Below, in pieces: positions 6,951 to 14,605 of a DNA stretch of 36,797 nt. Where the stretch lies: positions 56,707-93,503 of the forward strand of contig JAAVEW010000015.1 in NCBI GenBank assembly GCA_014801075.1, written 5' to 3'. Every line of letters starts with the position of its first letter. The first letter of the stretch is position 1. Below the pieces are notes generated by a model. The model saw only the letters and a program-made list of their open reading frames with translations. It was not told the DNA's origin and searched no databases. Source of the DNA: Barnesiella sp. (GTDB taxonomy: Bacteria; Bacteroidota; Bacteroidia; Bacteroidales; Muribaculaceae). A program made the position numbers and the translations under genes.

Positions 6951-7709
6951 ATGCTTACACTTTCAATCCAGGCCCAGCCCGCAATTGACACGGCTGCCAA
7001 CGCAGCTGTCGACACCGCTGCCGCAGCCGCAGCCGTTCCCGTTGAACCCGCAGCAGCAGCCGACGCCGCGGCCGACGCTGTCTCAGTAGCTTCACTCTCA
7101 TTCTGGGATCTCTGCATGCAGGGAGGCATACTCATGATTCCCATCGCCATCCTCCTGCTCCTGAGCATCTACTTCTTCATCGAACGCTGGATTGTAATCC
7201 GTAAGGCCAACCGTCAGGACGACACCTTCATGCGCCGCATCAAGGATTATATCCACGAAGGCGAAATCGAGAGCGCCCTCAACCTCTGCAAGAACAGCGG
7301 CACCCCCTACTCCCGCCTCATCTCCAAAGGTATATCACGCATAGGCCGCCCCATGAACGACGTGCTCGTAGCCATCGAGAATACCGGCAACATCGAGATT
7401 GCCAAACTCTCGAAAGGACTGCCCTGGCTCGCCACCACAGCCTCAGGCGCCCCGATGCTCGGCTTCCTCGGCACGGTAATCGGTATGGTACAGGCTTTCT
7501 ACAACATCTCGGCCCAGGGTTCGAGCGCCGACATCGCCACCTTCTCTGGCGGTATCTACACTGCGCTCGTCACCACCATCGCCGGTCTTATTGTCGGCGT
7601 CGTAGCCCTCTTCGCCTACAACATCCTCGTGGCCAAAATCAACGATGTCATGACATCACTCGAGACTAAGACAATGCAGTTCATGGACCTGCTCAACGAA
7701 CCTGCCTAA
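6951..7709 (+). CDS. exbB: MotA/TolQ/ExbB proton channel family protein (ExbB of a TonB system)
   Basis: Inner-membrane proton channel subunit that, with ExbD, uses the proton motive force to energise TonB. It has 252 residues. A hydrophobic segment at about 58-78 is followed by FFIERW, a typical ExbB feature. Two more membrane segments lie at about 162-186 (GAPMLGFLGTVIGMVQAF) and 200-230 (GIYTALVTTIAGLIVGVVALFAYN), both highly conserved in the family. The first 50 residues are unusual, being very Ala/Pro/Val-rich (AAAAAAVPVEPAAAADAA), and would form a flexible segment before the first helix. exbD starts 12 bases after its stop and tonB follows. Assignment to ExbB rather than TolQ rests on this context. 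Confidence 0.92.
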   Translation: MLTLSIQAQPAIDTAANAAVDTAAAAAAVPVEPAAAADAAADAVSVASLSFWDLCMQGGILMIPIAILLLLSIYFFIERWIVIRKANRQDDTFMRRIKDYIHEGEIESALNLCKNSGTPYSRLISKGISRIGRPMNDVLVAIENTGNIEIAKLSKGLPWLATTASGAPMLGFLGTVIGMVQAFYNISAQGSSADIATFSGGIYTALVTTIAGLIVGVVALFAYNILVAKINDVMTSLETKTMQFMDLLNEPA

Positions 7710-7721
7710 TCCCCTCCAGTC

Positions 7722-8147
7722 ATGGCTCTGAAGCGTCAACACAACATGATGGCGGCATTCTCCATGGCGTCGATGACCGACGTCATCTTCCTGCTGCTCA
7801 TCTTCTTCATGGTCACTTCGACCTACATATTCCCGACTGCGCTTGAGGTGAACCTCCCCCAGTCGTCACAGCAGACCACCAAGAAACCCTCCATACGCAT
7901 CGCCATCGATGCCGAGGGCAACCTGTCGACCGCCGTCGGCGATGCCGAACGTCAGCCCATGGACCCCGCCGAACTCAAGACCTGGCTCATGCTCGTCAAG
8001 GAGAACGCGACAGAAGAGGAACCCACCGTGGCCCTCTATGCCGACGAGACAGTGGCCTACGGCGAGATAGTAAAGATACTCAACGTAGGGGCTGAGGTGG
8101 ATATTCCCATCGTACTCGCCACCAAGCCCATACGCGATAAACAATAA
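7722..8147 (+). CDS. exbD: ExbD/TolR family biopolymer transport protein
   Basis: Partner of ExbB in the TonB-energising complex. The 141 residues comprise a short cytoplasmic N-terminus, one transmembrane helix at about 19-38 with the key acidic residue Asp20 (SMASMTDVIFLLLIFFMVTS), and a periplasmic domain ending TVAYGEIVKILNVGAEVDIPIVLATKP, the conserved ExbD/TolR fold. ATG at 7722 lies 12 bases after exbB, so translation is probably coupled. A tonB-like gene follows 26 bases later. Length and motif positions are normal. Confidence 0.95.
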   Translation: MALKRQHNMMAAFSMASMTDVIFLLLIFFMVTSTYIFPTALEVNLPQSSQQTTKKPSIRIAIDAEGNLSTAVGDAERQPMDPAELKTWLMLVKENATEEEPTVALYADETVAYGEIVKILNVGAEVDIPIVLATKPIRDKQ

Positions 8148-8173
8148 TCATAACTCCGAGTTTTTAACACCCA

Positions 8174-8980
8174 ATGGACAACCGACCCAAGCAAATAGCA
8201 GCCTTAGTGACCCTACTGCTCACAATATTGATTATTGTGCTGCTATGGTCGTGGAAACTGAGCATCAGTCTCCACAAGGGACAGCAGTGGCCGCCGGTGA
8301 AAGAGTTTGAAATCATCGCCGAGGAGATGGAAGAACCGGAGGCTTTTGTCAGCACCTACAATTCCCAGGCCGACGATGTGTGGGAGCAGCAGGCCGAGGT
8401 CGACGACCCCGGCGCTTCCGACGTCAGCTCCGACGCCGACACCCAAACCTCCTACGACCTCAACAACAGCGGCACGACGGAAGGGCATCACGTCAACAAC
8501 ACCACCTCCGAACGCCCCGCTCCCGTGCAGGAAAAGAAAGTGAAGGAGGGCACCACCAAGCCCGACGACGCTGCCAAAGCCGAAGCCGCCCGCCAACAGA
8601 AATCACAGAAAAATATAGAGAACAAACTTGCCAACCGCTTCTCAGGCGCAGGCAAAGGCGAAGGGGGCAAAGCCGACCCGAAAGCCGACGGCTCGAAGAG
8701 CAACAACGGCCCCGGCGGCAACGAACCGCTCACCTACTCCGCCTCGTCAAACGAACGCCCGCGAAGCACCGTCATCGGTACGATACGCGTCCGCGTCACA
8801 GTGCTTGAAGGCGGCGTGGTGAAGGCAGGCTCTGCTAAATATGCCGGTGGCACAGGTAACGCCGCCATCGACGAGAGCCTCCGAAACGAGTGTATCAAAC
8901 GCGCCGAGAAGTGCCGCTTCTCACGCCGTTCCGACGACACCGCACCGCGCGAAGGCATCATAACTTTTAAATGGGAGTGA
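8174..8980 (+). CDS. tonB: Energy transducer TonB
   Basis: Transmits energy from ExbB-ExbD to outer-membrane TonB-dependent receptors. The 268-residue protein has an N-terminal membrane anchor at about residues 9-28 (AALVTLLLTILIIVLLWSW), then a long hydrophilic, low-complexity periplasmic linker rich in Asp, Glu, Lys, Gly and Asn. It ends in a small folded domain (VIGTIRVRVTVLEGGVVKAGSAKYAGG... IITFKWE) of TonB C-terminal type. The linker is less Pro-rich than classic TonB and carries Asp/Gly/Lys stretches instead. Position directly after exbB-exbD supports the call. The C-terminal domain is diverged, so the family call is high but not certain. Confidence 0.85.
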   Translation: MDNRPKQIAALVTLLLTILIIVLLWSWKLSISLHKGQQWPPVKEFEIIAEEMEEPEAFVSTYNSQADDVWEQQAEVDDPGASDVSSDADTQTSYDLNNSGTTEGHHVNNTTSERPAPVQEKKVKEGTTKPDDAAKAEAARQQKSQKNIENKLANRFSGAGKGEGGKADPKADGSKSNNGPGGNEPLTYSASSNERPRSTVIGTIRVRVTVLEGGVVKAGSAKYAGGTGNAAIDESLRNECIKRAEKCRFSRRSDDTAPREGIITFKWE

Positions 8981-8983
8981 CAC

Positions 8984-9697
8984 ATGACTGAACGCATACC
9001 TACTCTCTACCTCTTCCCGTCAAATCTGAGCGAGGCTCCAATCAACGATGTATTGCCCCCGGTTAATATCGAATTAATCACGGGGGTAAAGCATTTTATA
9101 GTGGAGAACGTGCGCACGGCGCGCCGATTTCTGAAGAAGTGCAACCGCGATATTGACATAAACACATTGACATTCAGCGTGCTCGATGTCAACACCGACC
9201 CCGCCGCCGTTCCCGCCATGCTGCAACCCATGGCCGAGGGCCATGACATGGGCGTGATTTCTGAAGCCGGCTGCCCCGCTGTGGCCGATCCCGGCGCTCT
9301 CGCCGTAGCCGAGGCCCATCGCAGAGGCTACAAGGTGATGCCGCTCATAGGCCCGTCAAGCATACTGCTCTCACTCATGGGCTCGGGCTTCAACGGCCAG
9401 AGTTTCACTTTCCTCGGCTATCTGCCTATCCACGCCTCGGAACGCACCGCGGCCCTCAAACAGATGCACGCCGACATCATGCGCAACAACCGCACGCAGA
9501 TATTCATCGAGACCCCCTACCGCAACAACCGGCTCATCACCGACATCATGGCAGCTCTCCCCGCCTCAACGCGCCTCTGCGTAGCCACCGACCTCACCGG
9601 CCCGGCGCAGCGCATCACCACCATGACGCTCGCCCAATGGCGACGTCAACAGCTCGACTACGACAAAATCCCGGCAATATTCCTGCTATATAAATAA
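8984..9697 (+). CDS. RsmI-like SAM-dependent methyltransferase (tetrapyrrole methylase fold)
   Basis: A 237-residue member of the tetrapyrrole methylase (TP_methylase) family. Residues around 85-145 contain VISEAGCPAVADPGA and VMPLIGPSSILLSLMGSGFNGQSFTFLGYLP, which line up with the SDAGxPxxSDPG and PLPGPSAxxxAL motifs of RsmI, the 16S rRNA C1402 2'-O-methyltransferase. IFIETPYRNNRL matches the RsmI segment FYESPHR. It is shorter than typical RsmI (about 270-290 residues), lacking its C-terminal part. Bacteroidales carry such a short paralogue beside full RsmI (from memory), so the target may differ. ATG at 8984 is 3 bases after the tonB stop, so it is part of that operon. Confidence 0.82.
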   Translation: MTERIPTLYLFPSNLSEAPINDVLPPVNIELITGVKHFIVENVRTARRFLKKCNRDIDINTLTFSVLDVNTDPAAVPAMLQPMAEGHDMGVISEAGCPAVADPGALAVAEAHRRGYKVMPLIGPSSILLSLMGSGFNGQSFTFLGYLPIHASERTAALKQMHADIMRNNRTQIFIETPYRNNRLITDIMAALPASTRLCVATDLTGPAQRITTMTLAQWRRQQLDYDKIPAIFLLYK

Positions 9698-9709
9698 TGT
9701 CCGGTGTTT

Positions 9710-9754
9710 TATAAATCGTATAAGTCTTATAAGTCAAATAAATCATATAAAGAA
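9710..9754 (+). repeat. Five in-frame 9-bp repeats abutting a start codon
   Basis: Units TATAAATCG, TATAAGTCT, TATAAGTCA, AATAAATCA and TATAAAGAA run without gaps from 9710 to 9754. The ATG of the next gene is at 9755. The units are in frame with that gene: from the GTG at 9704 they would read as Tyr-Lys-Ser repeats. They occupy the place of a ribosome binding site or leader. Confidence 0.85.
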
Positions 9755-10834
9755 ATGGCCCGACGCAGAAAAATAACATTTGACACCCGCTACCTGCCGG
9801 GGCTCTTCGACGAAGTGCTCCAACAGGACGAGGAGGAAACCGAAGCGTCGGCCGACACTGACAGGAGACACTCCAACGCCGGCCGCCCCCGCAAACTTCC
9901 CGAACTCGACCCGAGCAGCTTCCTGCCCGGCGACTCCGGCGCTCCGCTCGAACATATCGAACCGCTCACCTCGGCACGCCCCGTGCGTAATCTGCGCTTC
10001 ATATCGTTTGGCAGCGGCAGTTCGGGCAACTGCTCCTACCTGGGCAACGACCGCTTCGGCATACTCATCGACGCCGGTGTCGACCCCTCCCGCATCTACA
10101 AGGAGCTTGACAACTACGGCATCGACGTCAGCACCATAGGCGGCATCATACTCACCCACGACCACGGCGACCACGTGCGCTACGCCTACGCCATAGTGCG
10201 CCGCCACCGCCACATGCGCATCTACTGCACTCCCGGCACTCTCAACGGCATGCTGCGCCGCCACAACATATCGCGCCGCATCAAGGACTACCACCAGCCC
10301 GTATTCAAGGAATTTCCGTTCCACCTCTCCGACTTCGTCATCACCCCCTTCGAGGTGTCACACGATGGCAGCGACAACGTCGGCTTCTTCATCTCGGCCG
10401 GCAACCATAAGTTTGTGGTAGCCACCGATATGGGCGTAGTCACCGAGCGGGCCGACCACTACATACGCCAGGCCACCCACCTCATGATTGAAGCCAACTA
10501 CGACCTCAACATGCTGCTCAACGGCCACTATCCAGAGTATCTCAAAGGACGCATCATAGCCGAGCGCGGCCACATGGACAACGAAGCTACCGCCGCCTAT
10601 CTCAAGGAGATATACTCACCGTCGCTCCGCAACATATTCCTATGTCACCTCTCCCACGACAACAACACTCCGGAGATAGCGCTCGCAGCGATACGCAACG
10701 CTCTGACCTCACTCGGTATCGACGTGGGCGACGGCTCCGGCAGCATCGAGACCCGCGACGCCGCGGTGCAACTCAGCGCCCTGCCACGCTTCGATTCCAC
10801 CGGCGTCATAGTGCTGCGCCTCCCGCAGGACTGA
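9755..10834 (+). CDS. Metallo-beta-lactamase-fold hydrolase, YycJ/WalJ-like
   Basis: A 359-residue MBL-fold protein. After a basic, low-complexity N-terminal region of about 85 residues comes the MBL domain: ISFGSGSSGNCSYLG, then the metal-binding motif LTHDHGDH, and ATDMGVVTERADHYIRQATHLMIEANYD, which matches YycJ-type 5'-to-3' exonuclease-like hydrolases. YycJ relatives act in DNA mismatch repair or cell-wall-linked processes in Firmicutes; the role here is unknown. The N-terminal extension is unusual compared with the roughly 260-residue relatives. ATG at 9755 is chosen over an upstream in-frame GTG (9704), which would only add repeat-encoded Tyr-Lys-Ser. It lies 57 bases after the RsmI-like gene. 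Confidence 0.85.
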   Translation: MARRRKITFDTRYLPGLFDEVLQQDEEETEASADTDRRHSNAGRPRKLPELDPSSFLPGDSGAPLEHIEPLTSARPVRNLRFISFGSGSSGNCSYLGNDRFGILIDAGVDPSRIYKELDNYGIDVSTIGGIILTHDHGDHVRYAYAIVRRHRHMRIYCTPGTLNGMLRRHNISRRIKDYHQPVFKEFPFHLSDFVITPFEVSHDGSDNVGFFISAGNHKFVVATDMGVVTERADHYIRQATHLMIEANYDLNMLLNGHYPEYLKGRIIAERGHMDNEATAAYLKEIYSPSLRNIFLCHLSHDNNTPEIALAAIRNALTSLGIDVGDGSGSIETRDAAVQLSALPRFDSTGVIVLRLPQD

Positions 10835-10949
10835 CAGCAACCGCAGCACTGAAAGCACCTACAGGACCGACCGCCGGACACCCGCCGGCAACCGCGCCGA
10901 CCCGACAAAACCAACTCATTGAACCGAATAATCATCTATTATAATCATT

Positions 10950-12995
10950 ATGAAATCAATCAAATTAGTTATGGCATGTGCTCTTGCCATGGGCGGCATC
11001 TCAGCTGCATCGGCTCAGGAGCACCTTAAAAGCCTCAATCCGGCCTACATCGACAACAATGTCAAGGCCGGCGATGACTTCTACACTCATGTGAACCAAG
11101 GATGGATGGAGGCTAACCCCCTCACCCCCGAGTATTCACGCTACAGCCAGTTTGACGTGCTCGCCGAGCAGGCCCGCGACCGCGTGAAAGGTATCGTGAC
11201 CGGCCTCGCCGCCACCAATCCCGAACCCGGCACCGTAGCCTTCAAGGTAGCCACCATCTACCAGCAGGCAATGGACTCAGTGCGCCGCAACCGCGAAGGC
11301 GCAGCTCCCATCCAGGCCGACCTCAAACGCATCGAGAACACCAAGCCCGACGAAATGGAGGACCTCTTCATCTGGATGCACGGCAACTATGCCAGCCCCT
11401 TCTTCTCGGCCGGTCCGCAGGCCGACCTCGCCAACTCCAACGAGTATGCCATGTATGTAGGCGGTGGCGGCATCACCCTCGGCGACCGCGACTACTACCT
11501 GAGCGACGACAAGGAGAACGTGAAGGTGCGCGAAGCTTATAAGAAACTCATCGAGAAAGAGATGCAGCTCGCAGGCTTCTCCAAGAAGGACGCAAAACGC
11601 ATCGTCAAGAACGTAATGAAAATCGAGACCGCTCTCGCCGACTCTACCTGGACCCGCGAAGAGAGCCGCAATATCCCCGCGATGTACAACGTGCGCTCCT
11701 TCGACCAGCTCAAGGAGATGTATCCCAACGTCAACTGGGACCGCTTCTTCATCGAGACAATGGGTATCGAATCGCCCGAAACGGTAATCGTCACCGAAAT
11801 CAACACCGTCAAGCAGGCCGACAACCTCATGGCATCGCTCACCGACCGCGAGAAAAAGGACTACTACCTCTGGAACTACGTGCGCCAGGCATCGGGCATG
11901 CTCTCCGACGACTTCACCGACGCTGCCTTTGAATTCAGCAAAGTGCTCTCAGGCGCGCAGACTCAGCGTCCCCGCTGGAAACGTGCCCTCAGCACCGTCG
12001 AAGGCTCTATGGGCGAGGCTATCGGCGAACTCTACGTGGCCGAATACTTCCCCGAGTCATCCAAGGAATATATGCTCGGCCTCGTTGAGAACCTGCGTCG
12101 TTCACTCGGCAAGCATATCATCAACCTCCCCTGGATGAGCGACGACACCAAGCTCAACGCCATCAAGAAACTCAACGCCTTCACCGTGAAAATCGGTTAT
12201 CCTGACAAATGGAAAGACTACTCCTCGATGGAAATCGACCCCAACCTCTCATTCTACGAAAACATGCACAACGTAGGCATGTGGCACCAGAAAGAGGAAT
12301 ACTCGAAATGGGGCAAACCCGTTGACAAGACCGAGTGGGGCATGACACCTCAGACCGTCAACGCCTACTACAACCCGCTGGCCAACGAAATCGTGTTCCC
12401 CGCAGGTATCCTTCAGGCACCCTACTTCGACCCCGAAGCATCTGACGCCGAAAACTATGGTGCAATCGGTGTGGTAATCGGCCACGAGATGACCCACGGC
12501 TTTGACGACCAGGGCCGCAACTTCGACTCTGACGGCAACATGGTGGACTGGTGGACTCCCGAGGACACCGAAGCGTTCAACGCTCTTGCCAAAGGTCTCG
12601 CCGACCAGTTCAGCGCCGTTGAAGTGCTCCCCGGCCTCAACGCCAACGGCGAGTACACCCTCGGCGAAAACATCGCCGACCAGGGCGGTCTGCGCATTGC
12701 CCGCACCGCGTTCCTCGACGCTCAGAAAGCCAAAGGCGTGGACATCACTTCGGAAGAAGCCAAAATCGACGGCTTCGACCCCATGCAGGTATTCTACATG
12801 AACTACGCCAACGTCTGGGCCAACAACACCCGCCCCGAAACAATGCGTCAGCTCACCATCGGCGACGTTCACTCGCTCGGCAAGAACCGTGTGAACGTGA
12901 CCCTGCGCAATATCACACCCTTCTTCGAAGCCTTCTCAATCACCGACGGCGACAAGATGTACCTCCCCGCTCAGGAGCAGGTAGTAATCTGGTAA
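10950..12995 (+). CDS. Secreted M13-family zinc metallopeptidase (PepO/neprilysin type)
   Basis: An exported peptidase that would cleave oligopeptides in the periplasm or outside. It has 681 residues. A signal peptide (MKSIKLVMACALAMGGISAASAQ) likely ends at about residue 23. The mature protein begins with the M13 N-terminal domain (DDFYTHVNQGWMEANPLTPEYSRYS). The zinc site HEMTH is at 512-516 and is followed by GFDDQGRNFD. The third ligand is Glu573 in GENIADQGG. The C-terminal VNVTLRN... near the end is typical. It is preceded by a 115-base C-rich gap with no clear promoter box, and followed by a strong hairpin terminator. It is probably its own unit. No oddities. Confidence 0.95.
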   Translation: MKSIKLVMACALAMGGISAASAQEHLKSLNPAYIDNNVKAGDDFYTHVNQGWMEANPLTPEYSRYSQFDVLAEQARDRVKGIVTGLAATNPEPGTVAFKVATIYQQAMDSVRRNREGAAPIQADLKRIENTKPDEMEDLFIWMHGNYASPFFSAGPQADLANSNEYAMYVGGGGITLGDRDYYLSDDKENVKVREAYKKLIEKEMQLAGFSKKDAKRIVKNVMKIETALADSTWTREESRNIPAMYNVRSFDQLKEMYPNVNWDRFFIETMGIESPETVIVTEINTVKQADNLMASLTDREKKDYYLWNYVRQASGMLSDDFTDAAFEFSKVLSGAQTQRPRWKRALSTVEGSMGEAIGELYVAEYFPESSKEYMLGLVENLRRSLGKHIINLPWMSDDTKLNAIKKLNAFTVKIGYPDKWKDYSSMEIDPNLSFYENMHNVGMWHQKEEYSKWGKPVDKTEWGMTPQTVNAYYNPLANEIVFPAGILQAPYFDPEASDAENYGAIGVVIGHEMTHGFDDQGRNFDSDGNMVDWWTPEDTEAFNALAKGLADQFSAVEVLPGLNANGEYTLGENIADQGGLRIARTAFLDAQKAKGVDITSEEAKIDGFDPMQVFYMNYANVWANNTRPETMRQLTIGDVHSLGKNRVNVTLRNITPFFEAFSITDGDKMYLPAQEQVVIW

Positions 12996-13066
12996 GATAT
13001 TGCCAAACCATGATGCGGACACTATAAACCTCATCGGATGGTATAACACATACAGACAATCTCAAA

Positions 13067-13101
13067 GGGAGATGCCCGCGGCCCGTCCGCAGGCATCTCC
13101 C
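13067..13101 (+). terminator. Hairpin terminator after the M13 peptidase gene
   Basis: GGGAGATGCC (13067-13076) pairs perfectly with GGCATCTCCC (13092-13101). An inner GCGG/CCGC stem extends it after one mismatch. A short, weak T-rich stretch (TAACTTTTACC) follows. It lies 71 bases after the peptidase stop, in the 12996-13322 gap. Confidence 0.75.
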
Positions 13102-13198
13102 TAACTTTTACCACGCTATAAATCACAAGCCATAGCGCGGTTCTTACGTCAAAAAATAGTCATATTTTCTAAAAATGTAGGTAAATTGGAAAACTTCG

Positions 13199-13222
13199 TG
13201 ACAATAAGGAAAATAATTGTCA
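13199..13222. promoter_or_regulatory. Candidate operator upstream of the RND efflux operon
   Basis: Perfect inverted repeat TGACAAT (13199-13205), 10-base spacer, ATTGTCA (13216-13222). It covers the position where the -33 box of the downstream promoter should be, as repressor sites of efflux operons often do. No regulator gene is encoded in the window. Confidence 0.5.
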
Positions 13223-13231
13223 TAAAATTCT

Positions 13232-13239
13232 TAACTTTG
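13232..13239 (+). promoter_or_regulatory. -7 element of the RND efflux operon promoter
   Basis: TAACTTTG matches TAnnTTTG, in AT-rich DNA 83 bases upstream of the adaptor ATG. The -33 region (about 13209-13213) is poor, which fits a promoter that needs an activator or is tightly repressed. Confidence 0.6.
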
Positions 13240-13322
13240 CATGTTGTAAAACAGGTTTCAACGACAATAGGACAAAACTACGTATTAAACAAATAACAGA
13301 GAACAAGTATAATAAACCAGTA

Positions 13323-14531
13323 ATGAAACGACAAATCACAACCAAAGCTACCGCCGCAATGATGGCCGTAGCATTAGTGACAACAGTGTCATGCTCAAAG
13401 GGCGACGAGGCCGCACAGCAACAGCAGATGCCCCTCCCCACTATCGGAACACAGACGGTAGGCTACAGCGGAATCGACCTGCAGCAGAACTACCCCGCCA
13501 CCATCAAAGGTAAAACCGACATTGAGATTCGTCCCCAGGTATCGGGATTCATCACCCAGGTGCTCGTTGACGAAGGCCAGCACGTGCAGAAAGGCCAGAC
13601 ACTCTTCGTGCTCGACCAGGTGCAGTTCCAGGCCGCCGTTGACCAGGCACAGGCCGCTGTCAACGCCGCTCAGACCGCCGTTAAGTCAGCCCAGATGACC
13701 GCCGACCAGAAACAGGCCCTCTTTGACAAAAACATCATCTCAGAATACGAAAACCAGTTGGCCAAGAACGACCTTGCCAACGCCAAGAGCAACCTCGCCA
13801 CTGCCAACGCAGCCCTCACCTCGGCCCGCAAGAACCTTGCCTACACCGTAGTGACAGCTCCCAGCTCGGGCGTCGTAGGTTCGATACCCTTCCGCGAAGG
13901 CTCACTCGCATCTCCCTCTATGGCACAGCCTCTGACCACCGTCAGCGACAACTCCGAGGTCTACGCTTACTTCTCACTCACCGAGAAAGACATCCTCGAC
14001 CTCACCGAGAACGGCCAGAAATCACTCCAGGAACAGATTGCAGCAATGCCCCCCGTGAAACTCCAGCTCGCCGACGGCGCGATACTTCCCGTAGAGGGTA
14101 AGGTAGCCACCGTGTCGGGCGTTATCGGCACAGGCACAGGTGCAGCAACCGTGCGCGCGCTCTTCAGCAACCCCAACGGCATGCTCCGCTCAGGCTCTAC
14201 CGGCCAGGTAATCATTCCCCTGCATCAGGACAGCGCCATCGTTATCCCCCAGAAGGCCACCTTTGAGCTTCAGGACCGTAAGTTTGTCTACGTAGTGCAG
14301 CCCGGCGACACCGCCCGCGTAATCTCCACCCCCATCACCATCTCCAAAGTGAGCGACGGCAAGTCATACGTCGTAACTTCGGGCCTCAACCCCGGCGACG
14401 TGATTGCAGTGGAAGGCGTAGGCACCAAGCTCGCCGACAAGGCCCCCATCATCGCTGTCGACGCAGCCGAGAAAGCCGCTCAGATGGCTCAGATGGCACA
14501 GCAGCAGGCTCAGCAGGGCGGTCAGCAGTAA
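13323..14531 (+). CDS. RND efflux periplasmic adaptor (AcrA/MexA-like lipoprotein)
   Basis: Periplasmic membrane-fusion protein linking the RND pump to its outer-membrane channel. It has 402 residues, with a lipoprotein signal and lipobox VTTVSC, Cys24 being the acylation site. Order of parts: a barrel-sandwich (lipoyl-like) half IEIRPQVSGFITQVLVDEGQHVQKGQTLFVLD; an alpha-hairpin region of Ala/Gln-rich heptads (about 100-170); the second lipoyl half VVTAPSSGVVGSIPFREGSL; then beta-barrel and membrane-proximal domains. The C-terminus is an unusual Gln/Ala/Met tail (QMAQMAQQQAQQGGQQ). It heads a three-gene operon with the pump and channel, behind its own promoter. Substrates cannot be read from sequence. 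Confidence 0.95.
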   Translation: MKRQITTKATAAMMAVALVTTVSCSKGDEAAQQQQMPLPTIGTQTVGYSGIDLQQNYPATIKGKTDIEIRPQVSGFITQVLVDEGQHVQKGQTLFVLDQVQFQAAVDQAQAAVNAAQTAVKSAQMTADQKQALFDKNIISEYENQLAKNDLANAKSNLATANAALTSARKNLAYTVVTAPSSGVVGSIPFREGSLASPSMAQPLTTVSDNSEVYAYFSLTEKDILDLTENGQKSLQEQIAAMPPVKLQLADGAILPVEGKVATVSGVIGTGTGAATVRALFSNPNGMLRSGSTGQVIIPLHQDSAIVIPQKATFELQDRKFVYVVQPGDTARVISTPITISKVSDGKSYVVTSGLNPGDVIAVEGVGTKLADKAPIIAVDAAEKAAQMAQMAQQQAQQGGQQ

Positions 14532-14564
14532 TGGCCCGACCACCCGCCGCCAATTCTTATCATA

Positions 14565-14588
14565 TTAACTAACAAGTTAACTAACAAG
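14565..14588 (+). repeat. Perfect 12-bp tandem duplication before the pump gene
   Basis: TTAACTAACAAG occurs twice in direct tandem (14565-14576, 14577-14588), 17 bases before the pump start codon, in the 74-base gap between adaptor and pump. It may affect translation of the pump; no evidence either way. Confidence 0.7.
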
Positions 14589-14605
14589 GAAATATTCCAC
14601 ACGAA

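Noticed and set aside
9704-9754. GTG start giving the YycJ-like protein a Tyr-Lys-Ser-rich N-terminus
   Set aside because: The extra residues come from the 9-bp repeats and have no family support; ATG at 9755 is better. It is kept as an alternative in the findings.
10873-10889. GCCGG/CCGGC hairpin before the M13 peptidase gene as a terminator
   Set aside because: A 5-bp stem in very GC-rich DNA without a T run is expected by chance.
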